From the NCBI RefSeq assembly GCF_000217795.1, contig NC_015681.1:1231244-1295243 (forward strand): a stretch of DNA of 64,000 nucleotides, written 5' to 3'. A program made the position numbers and the translations under genes. Positions within the stretch are counted from its first letter, which is position 1, and each line of letters opens with the position of its first letter. The notes beneath the pieces are model-generated. The model searched no databases and had not been told where the DNA came from. It worked only from the letters and a program-made list of their open reading frames with translations. Shown here piece after piece: positions 49,642 through 58,422 of the stretch. The stretch is from Thermodesulfatator indicus DSM 15286 (GTDB lineage Bacteria > Desulfobacterota > Thermodesulfobacteria > Thermodesulfobacteriales > Thermodesulfatatoraceae).

Positions 49642-50069
49642 TGGTTGGGAAAGCCATTCTCTTCTGGTTTTTAACCATCTTTTTTTGGGGCTCTGCGCCT
49701 CTTCTTGAAAGAACGGCTTTAAAGGGTATGTCTCCCCTTTTGGCCCTGGCCTTACGTACAAGTTTCGCCGCTATTCTTTTGGTATTTGCTGTTTTAGTTA
49801 GTGGAGAACACCGAACTCTTTCTCAACTGGGCAAAAAAGAGATAATAGCCGCTTTGGCCAGCGGTATTGTGGCTGGAGTTTTTGGAATGTTTACCTATTT
49901 TTCTCTTCTTAAAACAGGGCAGGCCTCAAAAGTAGTCCCATTAACCGCAGCTTACCCTCTGGTGACAGCTATCCTTTCTTTTATGCTTCTTGGAGAAAGA
50001 ATTACCCTTATGCGGTTTTCAGGAATCGTTATAACTATTGTTGGTTTGATAATCCTTTTAAGGAGTTAA
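49641..50069 (+). CDS. half-length EamA-domain membrane protein
   Basis: A 142-residue protein with about five membrane helices and one EamA unit; full drug/metabolite transporters have two. FFWGSAPLLERTALKG and YFSLLKTGQASKVVPLTAAYPLVTAILSF (about residues 86-114) are the EamA landmarks, and LLGERITLMRFSGIVITIVG the end. It probably works as a homodimer. The ATG shares one base with the PurDE stop (TAATG). The substrate is unknown. Confidence 0.87.
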   Translation: MVGKAILFWFLTIFFWGSAPLLERTALKGMSPLLALALRTSFAAILLVFAVLVSGEHRTLSQLGKKEIIAALASGIVAGVFGMFTYFSLLKTGQASKVVPLTAAYPLVTAILSFMLLGERITLMRFSGIVITIVGLIILLRS

Positions 50070-50100
50070 ACCAAGGCCTTTCTTTCTATTAATCCGAGAG

Positions 50101-50238
50101 TTTTTTAGGTAACAAAGTGTCATTGCTGACATAATAGCCAGGGCGAAGTATCCTCGCTGTCACGGCGAGGCCTAGTTAGAGGCCGAAGCCGTCTTAGGGA
50201 CTGCTTCGCCCTACGGGCTCGCAATGACCGTTTATGAC
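50101..50238. repeat. interspersed intergenic repeat, second copy of the ACAAAGTGTCAT type
   Basis: It begins TTTTTTAGGTAACAAAGTGT, as at 20971, and continues with CCTCGC-TGTCACGGCGAGG-CC, GGCCGAAGCCGTCTTAG and ACTGCTTCGCC-CTACGGGCTCGCAATGACC. It lies between EamA and the exopolysaccharide cluster and may form a large hairpin. Confidence 0.65.
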
Positions 50239-50245
50239 CTCATTA

Positions 50246-50791
50246 TTACCCAAAAGACCTGGCAAACAAATCCTCAATGGCTTCGCGACCTTCTTCTGTA
50301 AGATTACGAGTACCGGTACCAACAAAGGTATTATGAGAGATGACAGGAATATCCTCTTCCCATTTGCCGTCCTTCCAGGTAAACCAGCGGCCTTGTTTCT
50401 GGTCAAACACGTGTAACGGCCGATTAAAAAGCTTGGCAAGTTCTGCGGCCCAGCCGGTGCCCCCCTTTACCGTGGCGTTGGGCAAGATTTCGCCCACTAT
50501 GAAGACCTGATAGCCCTTGTTTACCATGTGAAAGATAACTTGAAGAACTTTGCGGATGCGTTCAGGTTTAGCGTAGTTTCGTTTCATCATTTTAGAAACA
50601 AGCTCCATGCTAATATCACCACGTTTCAATTCTTCTTCAGATAGCACTACTAAGTTTTTAGCCCTGTCCGGGGTATGCCCTTCATAGGTAAAAACGACTT
50701 CATTAACTCCCCACTTTTCGGCACATTCACCAAAATAGGCCTCTGCACCTCTTAGGCCACTGTGATATAAAGTGCATTCTTCAGGCTTCAT
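50246..50791 (-). CDS. putative Rossmann/SLOG-like nucleotide-binding protein
   Basis: A 181-residue protein. The landmarks are GLRGAEAYFGECAEKWGV at the start and VKGGTGWAAELAKLFNRP, then HVFDQKQGRWFTWKDG and HNTFVGTGTRNLTEEG later. GGTGWAA followed by a strand and a helix resembles the nucleotide-binding GGGxG turn of SLOG/Rossmann proteins, but I cannot name a family. ATG 50791 is chosen because GGAGG is 5 nt upstream; a start at 50803 has none. It is the last gene of the reverse exopolysaccharide run, 11 nt after the epimerase stop. Confidence 0.75.
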   Translation of the reverse strand: MKPEECTLYHSGLRGAEAYFGECAEKWGVNEVVFTYEGHTPDRAKNLVVLSEEELKRGDISMELVSKMMKRNYAKPERIRKVLQVIFHMVNKGYQVFIVGEILPNATVKGGTGWAAELAKLFNRPLHVFDQKQGRWFTWKDGKWEEDIPVISHNTFVGTGTRNLTEEGREAIEDLFARSFG

Positions 50792-50802
50792 AATATCCTC
50801 CA

Positions 50803-51762
50803 TTAAATGTCTCTTGCTTCTTTTTTATACCAGGAAATAAAACGTTTGATACCTTCTTCAATAGGTACCTGGGGATTATATCCCAAAATCTTTTTGGCTT
50901 TGGAGATATCGGCATAAGTTATCGGAACATCTCCTGCTTGAAAAGGTAAAAATTTTATTTTAGCCGGCTTACCGAGATTTTCTTCAATAAGCCTGATAAG
51001 GGTTAAAAGATCCGTTACTTGAGATTCACCCAGATTAAAAATTTCATAGTCAAAATCTTTATCAATAGCGGCAACTACTCCTTGGATAATGTCGTCTATA
51101 TAAGTGTAATCCCTTTTAGAAGAGCCGTCTCCATAAACGGGGATTTCCTTACCCTCATCAATGAGGCGGGTAAACTTGTGGATGGCCATTTCTGGCCGCT
51201 GGCGTGGCCCGTAAACCGTGAAAAAACGCAAGCATACCACTTTTAGGCCAAACAAATGATGGTAGGCGTGACACATGAGTTCATTAGCTCTTTTAGTGGC
51301 TGCATAAGGAGAAACCGGCTGATCGGCACACGCATCTTCCTTAAAGGGAACCTGGTCTGTATAGCCATAAACCGAAGAGGAGCTTCCGTAAACGAATTTG
51401 GGCACTTCAAAACGCCGGGCCAGTTCCAAGAGGTTTGTGGTCCCTACTCCGTTTACTTCTTCGTATAGAATAGGATCCTCTACCGAAGGGCGCACTCCGG
51501 CTCTAGCGGCTAGATGTACTACACATTTTATAGGATAACGCTTAAAAACCCTTTCCAGAAAAGGGAAATCCCTGATATCTCCTTGTTCCAGATGAAAATT
51601 GTGATTCTTTAGGGCTTGTTCAATGTTTTTCCATTTAATTTTAGGGGAATAGTAATCGTTAAAGTCATCAACAACTACTACTTTTTCACCTCTGGCCAGC
51701 AAATTATCCACTAGATGAGAACCAATAAATCCAGCACCGCCAGTAATTAAAATCGCTTCCAT
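50803..51762 (-). CDS. NAD-dependent epimerase, probably UDP-glucuronate 4-epimerase
   Basis: A 319-residue short-chain dehydrogenase-fold epimerase. ILITGGAGFIGSHLVDNLLA is the NAD site, LAARAGVRPSVEDP and YGSSSSVYG follow, and YAATKRANELM holds the catalytic Tyr/Lys. LRFFTVYGPRQRPEMAIHKF is typical of the UDP-glucuronate/UDP-galacturonate group. With ugd nearby it could make UDP-galacturonate for the exopolysaccharide. It starts 2 nt downstream of glmS. Confidence 0.88.
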   Translation of the reverse strand: MEAILITGGAGFIGSHLVDNLLARGEKVVVVDDFNDYYSPKIKWKNIEQALKNHNFHLEQGDIRDFPFLERVFKRYPIKCVVHLAARAGVRPSVEDPILYEEVNGVGTTNLLELARRFEVPKFVYGSSSSVYGYTDQVPFKEDACADQPVSPYAATKRANELMCHAYHHLFGLKVVCLRFFTVYGPRQRPEMAIHKFTRLIDEGKEIPVYGDGSSKRDYTYIDDIIQGVVAAIDKDFDYEIFNLGESQVTDLLTLIRLIEENLGKPAKIKFLPFQAGDVPITYADISKAKKILGYNPQVPIEEGIKRFISWYKKEARDI

Positions 51763-51764
51763 AT

Positions 51765-53612
51765 TTACTCCACCGTAACACTTTTAGCCAAGTTTCTGGG
51801 TTGATCAACGTCACAACCCCGCCTTACTGCTACTTCATAGGCCAGGAGTTGTAAAGGTACCGTGTAAATTATGGGAGAAACCTCCCAGTCACAAGCGGGG
51901 AGTTCCAAGACGTGCTGAGATACTCTTTTTAAAGTACCATCCCCTTCTGTTCCCAGGGAAAAGATATTCCCTTTACGAGACCTAACTTCTTCAATATTTG
52001 AAATCATCTTTTCATAAACATGATGATTTTGAGGAGCCAAAGCTACCACTGGCATCTCTTCGTCTATGAGAGCAATAGGGCCGTGTTTCATTTCGCCTGC
52101 AGCGTACCCTTCAGCGTGAATGTAAGAGATTTCCTTTAGTTTCAAGGCCCCTTCTAAAGCGATGGGGAAAAGGATATTTCTTCCGAGATAAAGAAAATGT
52201 CGCTTTTTCTGGTACTGATAAGAAAGCTCTTTTATGTCAGGATGGAGCTTTTCAATAAGCTTTTCCAGCTGATAAGGTACCTTGAGAAGGGCTTTGGCTA
52301 TGCGTTTGCGCTCTTTTTCAGATAAAGTGCCTCTTATTTCTCCAAAATAAAGAACCAGCAGTAAAAGGGCCGTAAGCTGAGAGGTAAAAGCCTTAGTAGA
52401 GGCCACGCCGATTTCAGGGCCAGCGTGGGTATAAATTGTGCCGTCTGATTCGCGGGTAATGGTACTCCCCAATACATTACAAATGGCTACCGCTCTGGCC
52501 CCAGCTTCCCTGGCTCGCCTTAAGCTGGCAAGAGTATCAGCGGTTTCTCCTGATTGAGAAATAGGGATAACCAGGGTGTTTTCATCAATCAAAAAATCGC
52601 GATAGCGAAACTCTGAACCGAGTTCTACTTCTACGGGCAAACGAACTAGGCGTTCAAATAAATATTTGCCAACCAGCCCGGCATGATAAGAAGTTCCGCA
52701 GGCAAGAATACAGATTTTATTTAGGGATTTTATTTCTTCAGGGGATAAAATTATTTCAGGTATTTTTACCTGGCCAGTTTCTGGGTCAAGACGGCCTCTA
52801 AAGGTGTTTAAAATGGCCTGGGGTTGTTCGTAAATTTCTTTGAGCATGAAATGTTTAAAACCGGCCTTTTCCGCCATGGCGGCGTCCCATTTTATCTCCA
52901 CGGGTTCTCTTTCCACAGGACTGGCGTCATGGAGTTTAAAAATTTTGCATTCTTCGCAGGTGATAATGGCCATCTCTCCGTCTTCCAGGAAGAGAACCTT
53001 CCGCGTCCAGGGAAGAAGAGCCGGAATATCAGAGGCCAGGAAATTTTCTCCTTCGCCAAGGCCCAAAACCAGGGGACTCTGGTTACGGGCCGCTATTAGC
53101 TTTTTGGGATCTTTGGCCCAGAAAACACCTATTGCGTATGAACCTTCTACCTGGGCAAGCGCCCTTCTTACCGCTTCTTCTAACGAATGACCTTTAGTTA
53201 ATTCTTCTTCGATCAGATGGGGAATGACTTCGGTATCAGTTTGAGAGCGGAACTTGTGTCCTTTCGCTTCAAGGGAAGCGCGCAAGTGATGATAGTTTTC
53301 AATAATACCATTGTGTACAACTACCAGTTCTTGTTTGCAATCTCCGTGTGGATGGGCGTTGCGTTCCGCCGGTTCTCCATGGGTGGCCCAACGGGTATGC
53401 CCCAAACCAATGCCTTCTGGCTTTTTATGATAAGATGCTAGTATTTCTTCTAGATTTATCAATTTACCAAGAGCCCTAATAACATCTATCTGGCCTTCGG
53501 CTAGCACTGCTACACCTGCGGAATCATAGCCGCGATATTCAAGACGCCTTAAGCCTTCTAATAAGACAGGGATTACCGGTCTTGGACCTACGTAACCAAT
53601 AATGCCACACAT
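51765..53612 (-). CDS. glmS: glutamine-fructose-6-phosphate aminotransferase (isomerizing)
   Basis: A 615-residue GlmS making glucosamine-6-phosphate for cell wall and polysaccharide amino sugars. The Cys2 nucleophile is in MCGIIGYVG, the glutaminase domain has LGHTRWATHGEP, and the two SIS domains show ILACGTSYHAG, IPISQSGETADTL and AEGYAAGEMKHGPIALID. The end, LAKSVTVE, is the conserved C-terminus. No glmS ribozyme is present; the ATG abuts the upstream transferase stop (one shared base). Confidence 0.97.
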   Translation of the reverse strand: MCGIIGYVGPRPVIPVLLEGLRRLEYRGYDSAGVAVLAEGQIDVIRALGKLINLEEILASYHKKPEGIGLGHTRWATHGEPAERNAHPHGDCKQELVVVHNGIIENYHHLRASLEAKGHKFRSQTDTEVIPHLIEEELTKGHSLEEAVRRALAQVEGSYAIGVFWAKDPKKLIAARNQSPLVLGLGEGENFLASDIPALLPWTRKVLFLEDGEMAIITCEECKIFKLHDASPVEREPVEIKWDAAMAEKAGFKHFMLKEIYEQPQAILNTFRGRLDPETGQVKIPEIILSPEEIKSLNKICILACGTSYHAGLVGKYLFERLVRLPVEVELGSEFRYRDFLIDENTLVIPISQSGETADTLASLRRAREAGARAVAICNVLGSTITRESDGTIYTHAGPEIGVASTKAFTSQLTALLLLVLYFGEIRGTLSEKERKRIAKALLKVPYQLEKLIEKLHPDIKELSYQYQKKRHFLYLGRNILFPIALEGALKLKEISYIHAEGYAAGEMKHGPIALIDEEMPVVALAPQNHHVYEKMISNIEEVRSRKGNIFSLGTEGDGTLKRVSQHVLELPACDWEVSPIIYTVPLQLLAYEVAVRRGCDVDQPRNLAKSVTVE

Positions 53613-55012
53613 CAGCGCGCTCCTTCTCCGAATAAGACAATTTTTATGGTTTTAAAAATAATATAAAGGTCAAACATAACTGACATATATTTGATGTAAT
53701 AGAGGTCATACTTCAGTTTTTCTAGCGCGTCTTCGTCTGAAGCTCCGTAAGGATAACAAATTTGAGCCCAACCGGTTATGCCTGGGAGAACAGTATGTCT
53801 CTGATCATAGTAAGGTATTTTTTTGCGCAGACGCTCTACAAAAAAGGGCTGCTCAGGCCTTGGCCCCACAAAGGACATGTCGCCTTTGATTACATTCCAC
53901 ATCTGAGGAATTTCATCTAAACGGAGCTTTCTTATGACTCGACCCACTCGAGTAACTCTAGGGTCATTTTTTTGAGCCCACTTGGGAGCGTCTTTTTCAG
54001 CATCGGTTCTCATAGAACGAAATTTATAGAGTCTGAAAATTTTTCCGTCTTTTCCCACCCTTTCCTGAATAAAAAGTACTGGCCCCGGTGAGTCGAGCTT
54101 AATCAGAATGGCTATTAAAAGGGCAATTGGCGACAAAATCAATAGGCCTAAAGAAGCCACTACAACCCCTAAAACCCTTTTCAAAAACATAGTTAGGCCA
54201 GATTTATAGAAGCCGCCATGAAAAATGAGCCAACTTGGCCTTATTTTTTCAACCAAAATTTTTCCGGTCAAATGTTCATAAAATGTTTCTCCTTCTACTA
54301 CATCAATACCTTTCATGCGGCACTCTAGAAGTTCGTCAACAGGAAGTTTGCCTCTTCTGTCTTCAAGGCAAACTACTATCTTTTGAATGCGATTTTTGAC
54401 GCAATTTTTATAAAGATCATCAAAGGTATGATAGATAACCGGTTTTTTTTCGAATTTAATCTTCTCTCGATCAATATTTTCTGTGGCAGCCAGAAATATA
54501 GCTTTTATGCTAAATCCACTATCTAATTGATTGTATATTTCTTCAATAATTTCTTTAGATAAAGATGAGTAGCCAACCAGGGCTAAACGTTCGTTTAAAT
54601 AATCGGCTTTTAAAAGATAAAAGTAAAAAAGCCTCCAGGAAATCGCCAAAACTATAATTAAAAAAAGAAAAAAAGTAAAAGACCAGTTATTTATCATCAA
54701 ACGGGGAAAAATAGAGTAGAGTACCCCTATAAGAAAGGTAGCCACTCCAGCTGCTTGTATTAACCTTAGAGACATATCCACTAAGGAGTCTTTTCTTTTG
54801 AAAGAATAAAGATCAAAATAATAAAGCCACAATTGAAACACGAAGGCTACTAAAAAGATTTTGGCGTATAATGGCCAATGATTAAAATCAAAAACGATAT
54901 AGTGGGTTTTAAGATAAAGAACCAAAAGAGACAAAGATGTTATCAGTGCAGATTCTAGAGCAAAAAACAATAACTTTCTAGCTGGATAGTAACGATGAAA
55001 TAACCAAATCAT
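53612..55012 (-). CDS. undecaprenyl-phosphate sugar phosphotransferase (initiating glycosylphosphotransferase)
   Basis: A 466-residue polyprenyl glycosylphosphotransferase that starts exopolysaccharide assembly by placing a sugar-1-phosphate on undecaprenyl phosphate. Four N-terminal helices (residues about 12-130) precede a Rossmann-like domain; a fifth helix (VLGVVVASLGLLILSPIALL) leads to the catalytic domain with LFIQERVGKDGKIFRLYKFR, RKLRLDEIPQMWNVIKGDMS, FVGPRPEQPFF and PGITGWAQICYPYG. The full-length layout resembles WcaJ/EpsE. It is in the reverse cluster between glmS and the tyrosine-kinase-like gene. Confidence 0.93.
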   Translation of the reverse strand: MIWLFHRYYPARKLLFFALESALITSLSLLVLYLKTHYIVFDFNHWPLYAKIFLVAFVFQLWLYYFDLYSFKRKDSLVDMSLRLIQAAGVATFLIGVLYSIFPRLMINNWSFTFFLFLIIVLAISWRLFYFYLLKADYLNERLALVGYSSLSKEIIEEIYNQLDSGFSIKAIFLAATENIDREKIKFEKKPVIYHTFDDLYKNCVKNRIQKIVVCLEDRRGKLPVDELLECRMKGIDVVEGETFYEHLTGKILVEKIRPSWLIFHGGFYKSGLTMFLKRVLGVVVASLGLLILSPIALLIAILIKLDSPGPVLFIQERVGKDGKIFRLYKFRSMRTDAEKDAPKWAQKNDPRVTRVGRVIRKLRLDEIPQMWNVIKGDMSFVGPRPEQPFFVERLRKKIPYYDQRHTVLPGITGWAQICYPYGASDEDALEKLKYDLYYIKYMSVMFDLYIIFKTIKIVLFGEGAR

Positions 55013-55022
55013 ATTTAGTTAG

Positions 55023-55862
55023 CTATTTGTAATATTTGTATTTATAGGCGTAACGATAATACTTTAATTTTGGAGAAAATAGGCCAAGAGACGAGGGCAT
55101 ATAGTTATTAAATACGAAACCAAGAAGTTTTGACTTTCCAATTTTGTCAACAGCTTCGGCCACCACTTCATAATCTGAAAAGGCATATCTGACCACAAAA
55201 AGAATGCCATCGGCCAGGCGAGAAAGAGAAATACTCTCTGAGGCTACTAGCACCGGTGGACTGTCAAAAATAAAAAAATGTTTAGGAAACTTTGTGCGTA
55301 ATTCTTCCAAAAAGTGAATAATTGATTCAGAACTAAATAAGTCTTTAGCTTCTACTCTGGTCTTCCCGGCTGGAAGAATATACAAATTGTGATAATCTGT
55401 TTTATATACCACCGAGTTTAATTCTCTTCTTTCTCCTGCTAAATAGTCACTTAATCCGTAATCTAATTTGATTCCTAATTTTTCTGAAAAAGAAGGTTTG
55501 CGCAAATCTGCTTCTATCAAAAGGGTAGGGGTAGTCCGGGCAAAAGAAAAGGCAAGACTAACAGCTGTATAAGTTTTGCCCTCTTTGGGTACAGCACTGG
55601 TAACTAAAATAAATCTTGCAGGCAACCCCGTGCGGGGGTGAAGGATCTGACTGCGTAAAATTTTAAAATGTTCAGCAACTAGGCTATCAGGCTGGTGATA
55701 GACTAACAGCCTGGGATCTACATCTGTTAGAGTAATTTGGGGAAATTCTTCATTTTTTAAAATTCTATCTTCTTCTGGGCTCAATGGAGCAGTAAAGGGA
55801 ATCTTATCTTCTTCTAAAGTTTCTTTTTCAATAGAATCAACTAGTTTTGATATTTTTCCCAT
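55023..55862 (-). CDS. CpsD/CapB-type tyrosine autokinase
   Basis: A 279-residue bacterial tyrosine-kinase-like ATPase regulating polysaccharide length. A degenerate Walker A (TSAVPKEGKTYTAVSLAFS) is followed by LLIEADLRKPS (Walker A') and HFFIFDSPPVLV (Walker B). The tail KLKYYRYAYKYKYYK has many Tyr residues, the likely autophosphorylation cluster. Its partner is the GumC-type protein at 56873, which supplies the membrane part. Confidence 0.9.
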   Translation of the reverse strand: MGKISKLVDSIEKETLEEDKIPFTAPLSPEEDRILKNEEFPQITLTDVDPRLLVYHQPDSLVAEHFKILRSQILHPRTGLPARFILVTSAVPKEGKTYTAVSLAFSFARTTPTLLIEADLRKPSFSEKLGIKLDYGLSDYLAGERRELNSVVYKTDYHNLYILPAGKTRVEAKDLFSSESIIHFLEELRTKFPKHFFIFDSPPVLVASESISLSRLADGILFVVRYAFSDYEVVAEAVDKIGKSKLLGFVFNNYMPSSLGLFSPKLKYYRYAYKYKYYK

Positions 55863-55874
55863 GTTTTTTCTCCG

Positions 55875-56873
55875 TTATTGGGCTTCCAGCAGATTTTTAA
55901 ATAATGAGTTAACTTTTTGGAAATTCCAAGCTTCAAACCAATAGGTTAATAATATAATCGTCAAAATTAGAAAAAAAATAAAAGGCAAAAAGCGCTTCCA
56001 GTTAAACCTTTTTTGACTTTTCTGTCTTGAGAGAGATATCTTTTTGGCTTTTGCGGGGATTAAGTGTTTTACTTCTTTGACTGCTTCTAAAACACTATCT
56101 TTATGGACTAGAGATTGTTTATTTAAGTAAGCATTGATCATAGCGTGGTCAGCAATAATATTTATCACCCGGGGAACTCCTTGAGAATACTCATAGATTA
56201 GTCCTATAGCTTCGTCAGTAAAAATGCGATTACGCGGAGACCCTGCCCTTATAAGCCTCATAGCTATGTAGTCTTTTACATCTTTAAAATCCTGAAAGGG
56301 GCCGAGATGGTACCTAAAAGAAAGACGTTGACGAAGAGAAGTTAGCTCCGGGGCCTCTAACTTTTGCAGTAAATCCGGTTGCCCTACCAAAATAGTAACC
56401 ATAGCGGGAAACTCTGCAGCTACGTTGGCCAAAAGGCGCAATTCTTCTAAAAGAGGGATGCTTGCCGATTGGGCTTCGTCTATGACCAATACTAAAATTT
56501 TCTCTTCACTTTGAAGTTGGCTTAGCTTCTCCCTGAATCGGAAAAGGAAAACAGATTTCGATTCATTACGCTCTTCACTTTTAAAGATTTCTTTAGCTAA
56601 CAGGGAATAAAAATCTTCTGTAGTAAGGTTAGGATTAAATATAGGGATAAGAACTACGTCTTTACGCTTTTTCAAATCCCTCAAAAAATAATTAAGTAAA
56701 GTCGTTTTACCTACTCCGATGTCTCCTGTTAAAAGCAAGAAAGGTTTTTTAGCTAAAACAGCGTATTTGAGATGAGAAAGGGCTTCTCGATGCTGGTCAC
56801 TCAGATACAAAAAATCCGGGTCAGGGTGAATTTCAAAAGGATTTTTTGATAATCCCCAAAATTTATAATGCAT
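55875..56873 (-). CDS. ExeA-like AAA ATPase of the exopolysaccharide cluster
   Basis: A 332-residue protein with LSKNPFEIHPDPDFLYLSD, Walker A (LLLTGDIGVGKTTLLNYFL), Walker B (ILVLVIDEAQSA) and sensor motif LTSLRQRLSFRYHLGPF. A C-terminal membrane helix lies near residues 297-315. Such general-secretion ExeA-like ATPases are common in exosortase-type polysaccharide loci. It shares one base with the GumC stop. Confidence 0.9.
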   Translation of the reverse strand: MHYKFWGLSKNPFEIHPDPDFLYLSDQHREALSHLKYAVLAKKPFLLLTGDIGVGKTTLLNYFLRDLKKRKDVVLIPIFNPNLTTEDFYSLLAKEIFKSEERNESKSVFLFRFREKLSQLQSEEKILVLVIDEAQSASIPLLEELRLLANVAAEFPAMVTILVGQPDLLQKLEAPELTSLRQRLSFRYHLGPFQDFKDVKDYIAMRLIRAGSPRNRIFTDEAIGLIYEYSQGVPRVINIIADHAMINAYLNKQSLVHKDSVLEAVKEVKHLIPAKAKKISLSRQKSQKRFNWKRFLPFIFFLILTIILLTYWFEAWNFQKVNSLFKNLLEAQ

Positions 56874-58408
56874 TAAAAGTGCATCTCCGCAAAAATTTTA
56901 TAAGCTAAAAAGGCATTAACCGCCAAACCAGAACAAGCTAACATAGATAAGACTACATTTTTACAAATCATCTTGATTTTGTCTTTTTTTAGTACCACTG
57001 CAGGAATGGTGGCTAAAACTCGCACTTCAAAGCCAGCCTCCAAAAAGGAAGGATCATAAACCTTCCGGTCAATTACAAACTCCAGCAAAACAGCCAGGCC
57101 TAAACCCAGGCCTAAAGCGGCCATGAAGCCCATGGCCAAAATTTTCTTTACATCAGGAGAAACTGGAACCTCAGGAGGAATAGCCGGGTCAATAATTCTA
57201 AATTGTTCCCCTTGTTGTCTTTTTTCAAGAGTTTCAGCCATAGCTGCTTGAATCTTTTTATCAAGTAACATGCGATAAGTTTTCATTAAGTTGTTGTAGT
57301 CTCTAGTAAGATCGGTTAACTCTTGTTCCCTTTTAGGAATATTTTCCAATCTTTTTTGGTAAAGATTGATTTTGTTTTGAGTTTCTTTTATTAATGTGTT
57401 TATATTTTTCAGTTCTTTATCTATTTCTTTTAGTTGCTCTTTGAGTTGTCCTACTACTGTGTTAGGGTTTTCTCCTTCTTCTTCCATTTTTTTTATTTCT
57501 TGCTCGCGTTTTTCTATTAGTTTTTTCAGGCGAATAACGTCCGGATGTTTTTCAGTATATTTCGTTAATAAGGCTGCATATTTTTGCTTTAAAAAATCTA
57601 AGCTAGCTTTGTAGTCTTGCGAATCGCCTTTTACTTCTTGTGACATCATATTTTGCTCATCTTTGGCTTTTTTTAGTTGGTCCAAAATAGCTACTTTTCT
57701 ATCTTGAAGCATTTCTTTTCTCAACTGGAGGGCTTCATATTCTTTTTGAAGACGCTGCAAAATAGCAATAATGGACTGCTTCTGTTCAGGAAGTTCAGCC
57801 ATATGTTTTCTTTTGTATTCTTGAATTGCTTGTTCTCGCTGACGTAATTCATTTTCTATGCTGGTAAGTTCTTCATCTAAAAAAGCCGTAATGGTTTTAG
57901 CTTGTTCCTCTCTTAATTTGAGATTCTCCTCGATAAAAGTATTGGCAATTTTATTTACGACTTTAGCTGCTAAGACTGGATCATAATAAGTGTAGCTAAT
58001 GATTAAAACATTTCTTTTACCGCCTCTGGGTCGTCTTACTTTAATATTTTTTCTCATTTTTTCAACTACAGTTTCCATGGGCAGTTTTTTTACTGCCTCA
58101 GGATACAAATCAAATTCTTTAATAAGATATTCTAAATTACTTCTACTGGTAATTTCTTGCCAAATAGAATGAATAAAGGCTTCCATGTCACTTGAAACCG
58201 TCGATTTAACATAAGAAGAGGGCACTTTTTGTGGAGAAATGGTGAGAACTACTTGAGCTTCATATAATTTTGGTGTTTGTAATACCTTCCACTGAGCAAA
58301 AGCAAATACCGGAATAAAAGAAAATATTATAATCCATTTGCGGCGCCAAAGAAAAGTTATAATGTATAGAAGATCAATTTGTCTCTGTAAATCTTTTATT
58401 TTGACCAT
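56873..58408 (-). CDS. GumC/Wzz-type chain-length determinant and export protein
   Basis: A 511-residue inner-membrane co-polymerase. It has an N-terminal helix (KWIIIFSFIPVFAFAQW), a periplasmic Wzz fold (YEAQVVLTISPQ), a long coiled coil (about residues 175-390, many Glu/Lys/Gln), a PxxP segment (PAIPPEVPVSPD) and a second helix (LAMGFMAALGLGLGLAVLLE), then a third near the end (VVLSMLACSGLAVNAFLAY). No kinase domain is fused; CpsD is separate. It is intact, unlike the Wzz fragment at 13.2 kb, which is of a different subtype. Confidence 0.9.
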   Translation of the reverse strand: MVKIKDLQRQIDLLYIITFLWRRKWIIIFSFIPVFAFAQWKVLQTPKLYEAQVVLTISPQKVPSSYVKSTVSSDMEAFIHSIWQEITSRSNLEYLIKEFDLYPEAVKKLPMETVVEKMRKNIKVRRPRGGKRNVLIISYTYYDPVLAAKVVNKIANTFIEENLKLREEQAKTITAFLDEELTSIENELRQREQAIQEYKRKHMAELPEQKQSIIAILQRLQKEYEALQLRKEMLQDRKVAILDQLKKAKDEQNMMSQEVKGDSQDYKASLDFLKQKYAALLTKYTEKHPDVIRLKKLIEKREQEIKKMEEEGENPNTVVGQLKEQLKEIDKELKNINTLIKETQNKINLYQKRLENIPKREQELTDLTRDYNNLMKTYRMLLDKKIQAAMAETLEKRQQGEQFRIIDPAIPPEVPVSPDVKKILAMGFMAALGLGLGLAVLLEFVIDRKVYDPSFLEAGFEVRVLATIPAVVLKKDKIKMICKNVVLSMLACSGLAVNAFLAYKIFAEMHF

Positions 58409-58422
58409 GCTTCACCCCTTAT

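Noticed and set aside
53600-53760. glmS ribozyme or leader
   Set aside because: The upstream gene ends on the glmS start codon, leaving no space for a leader ribozyme.
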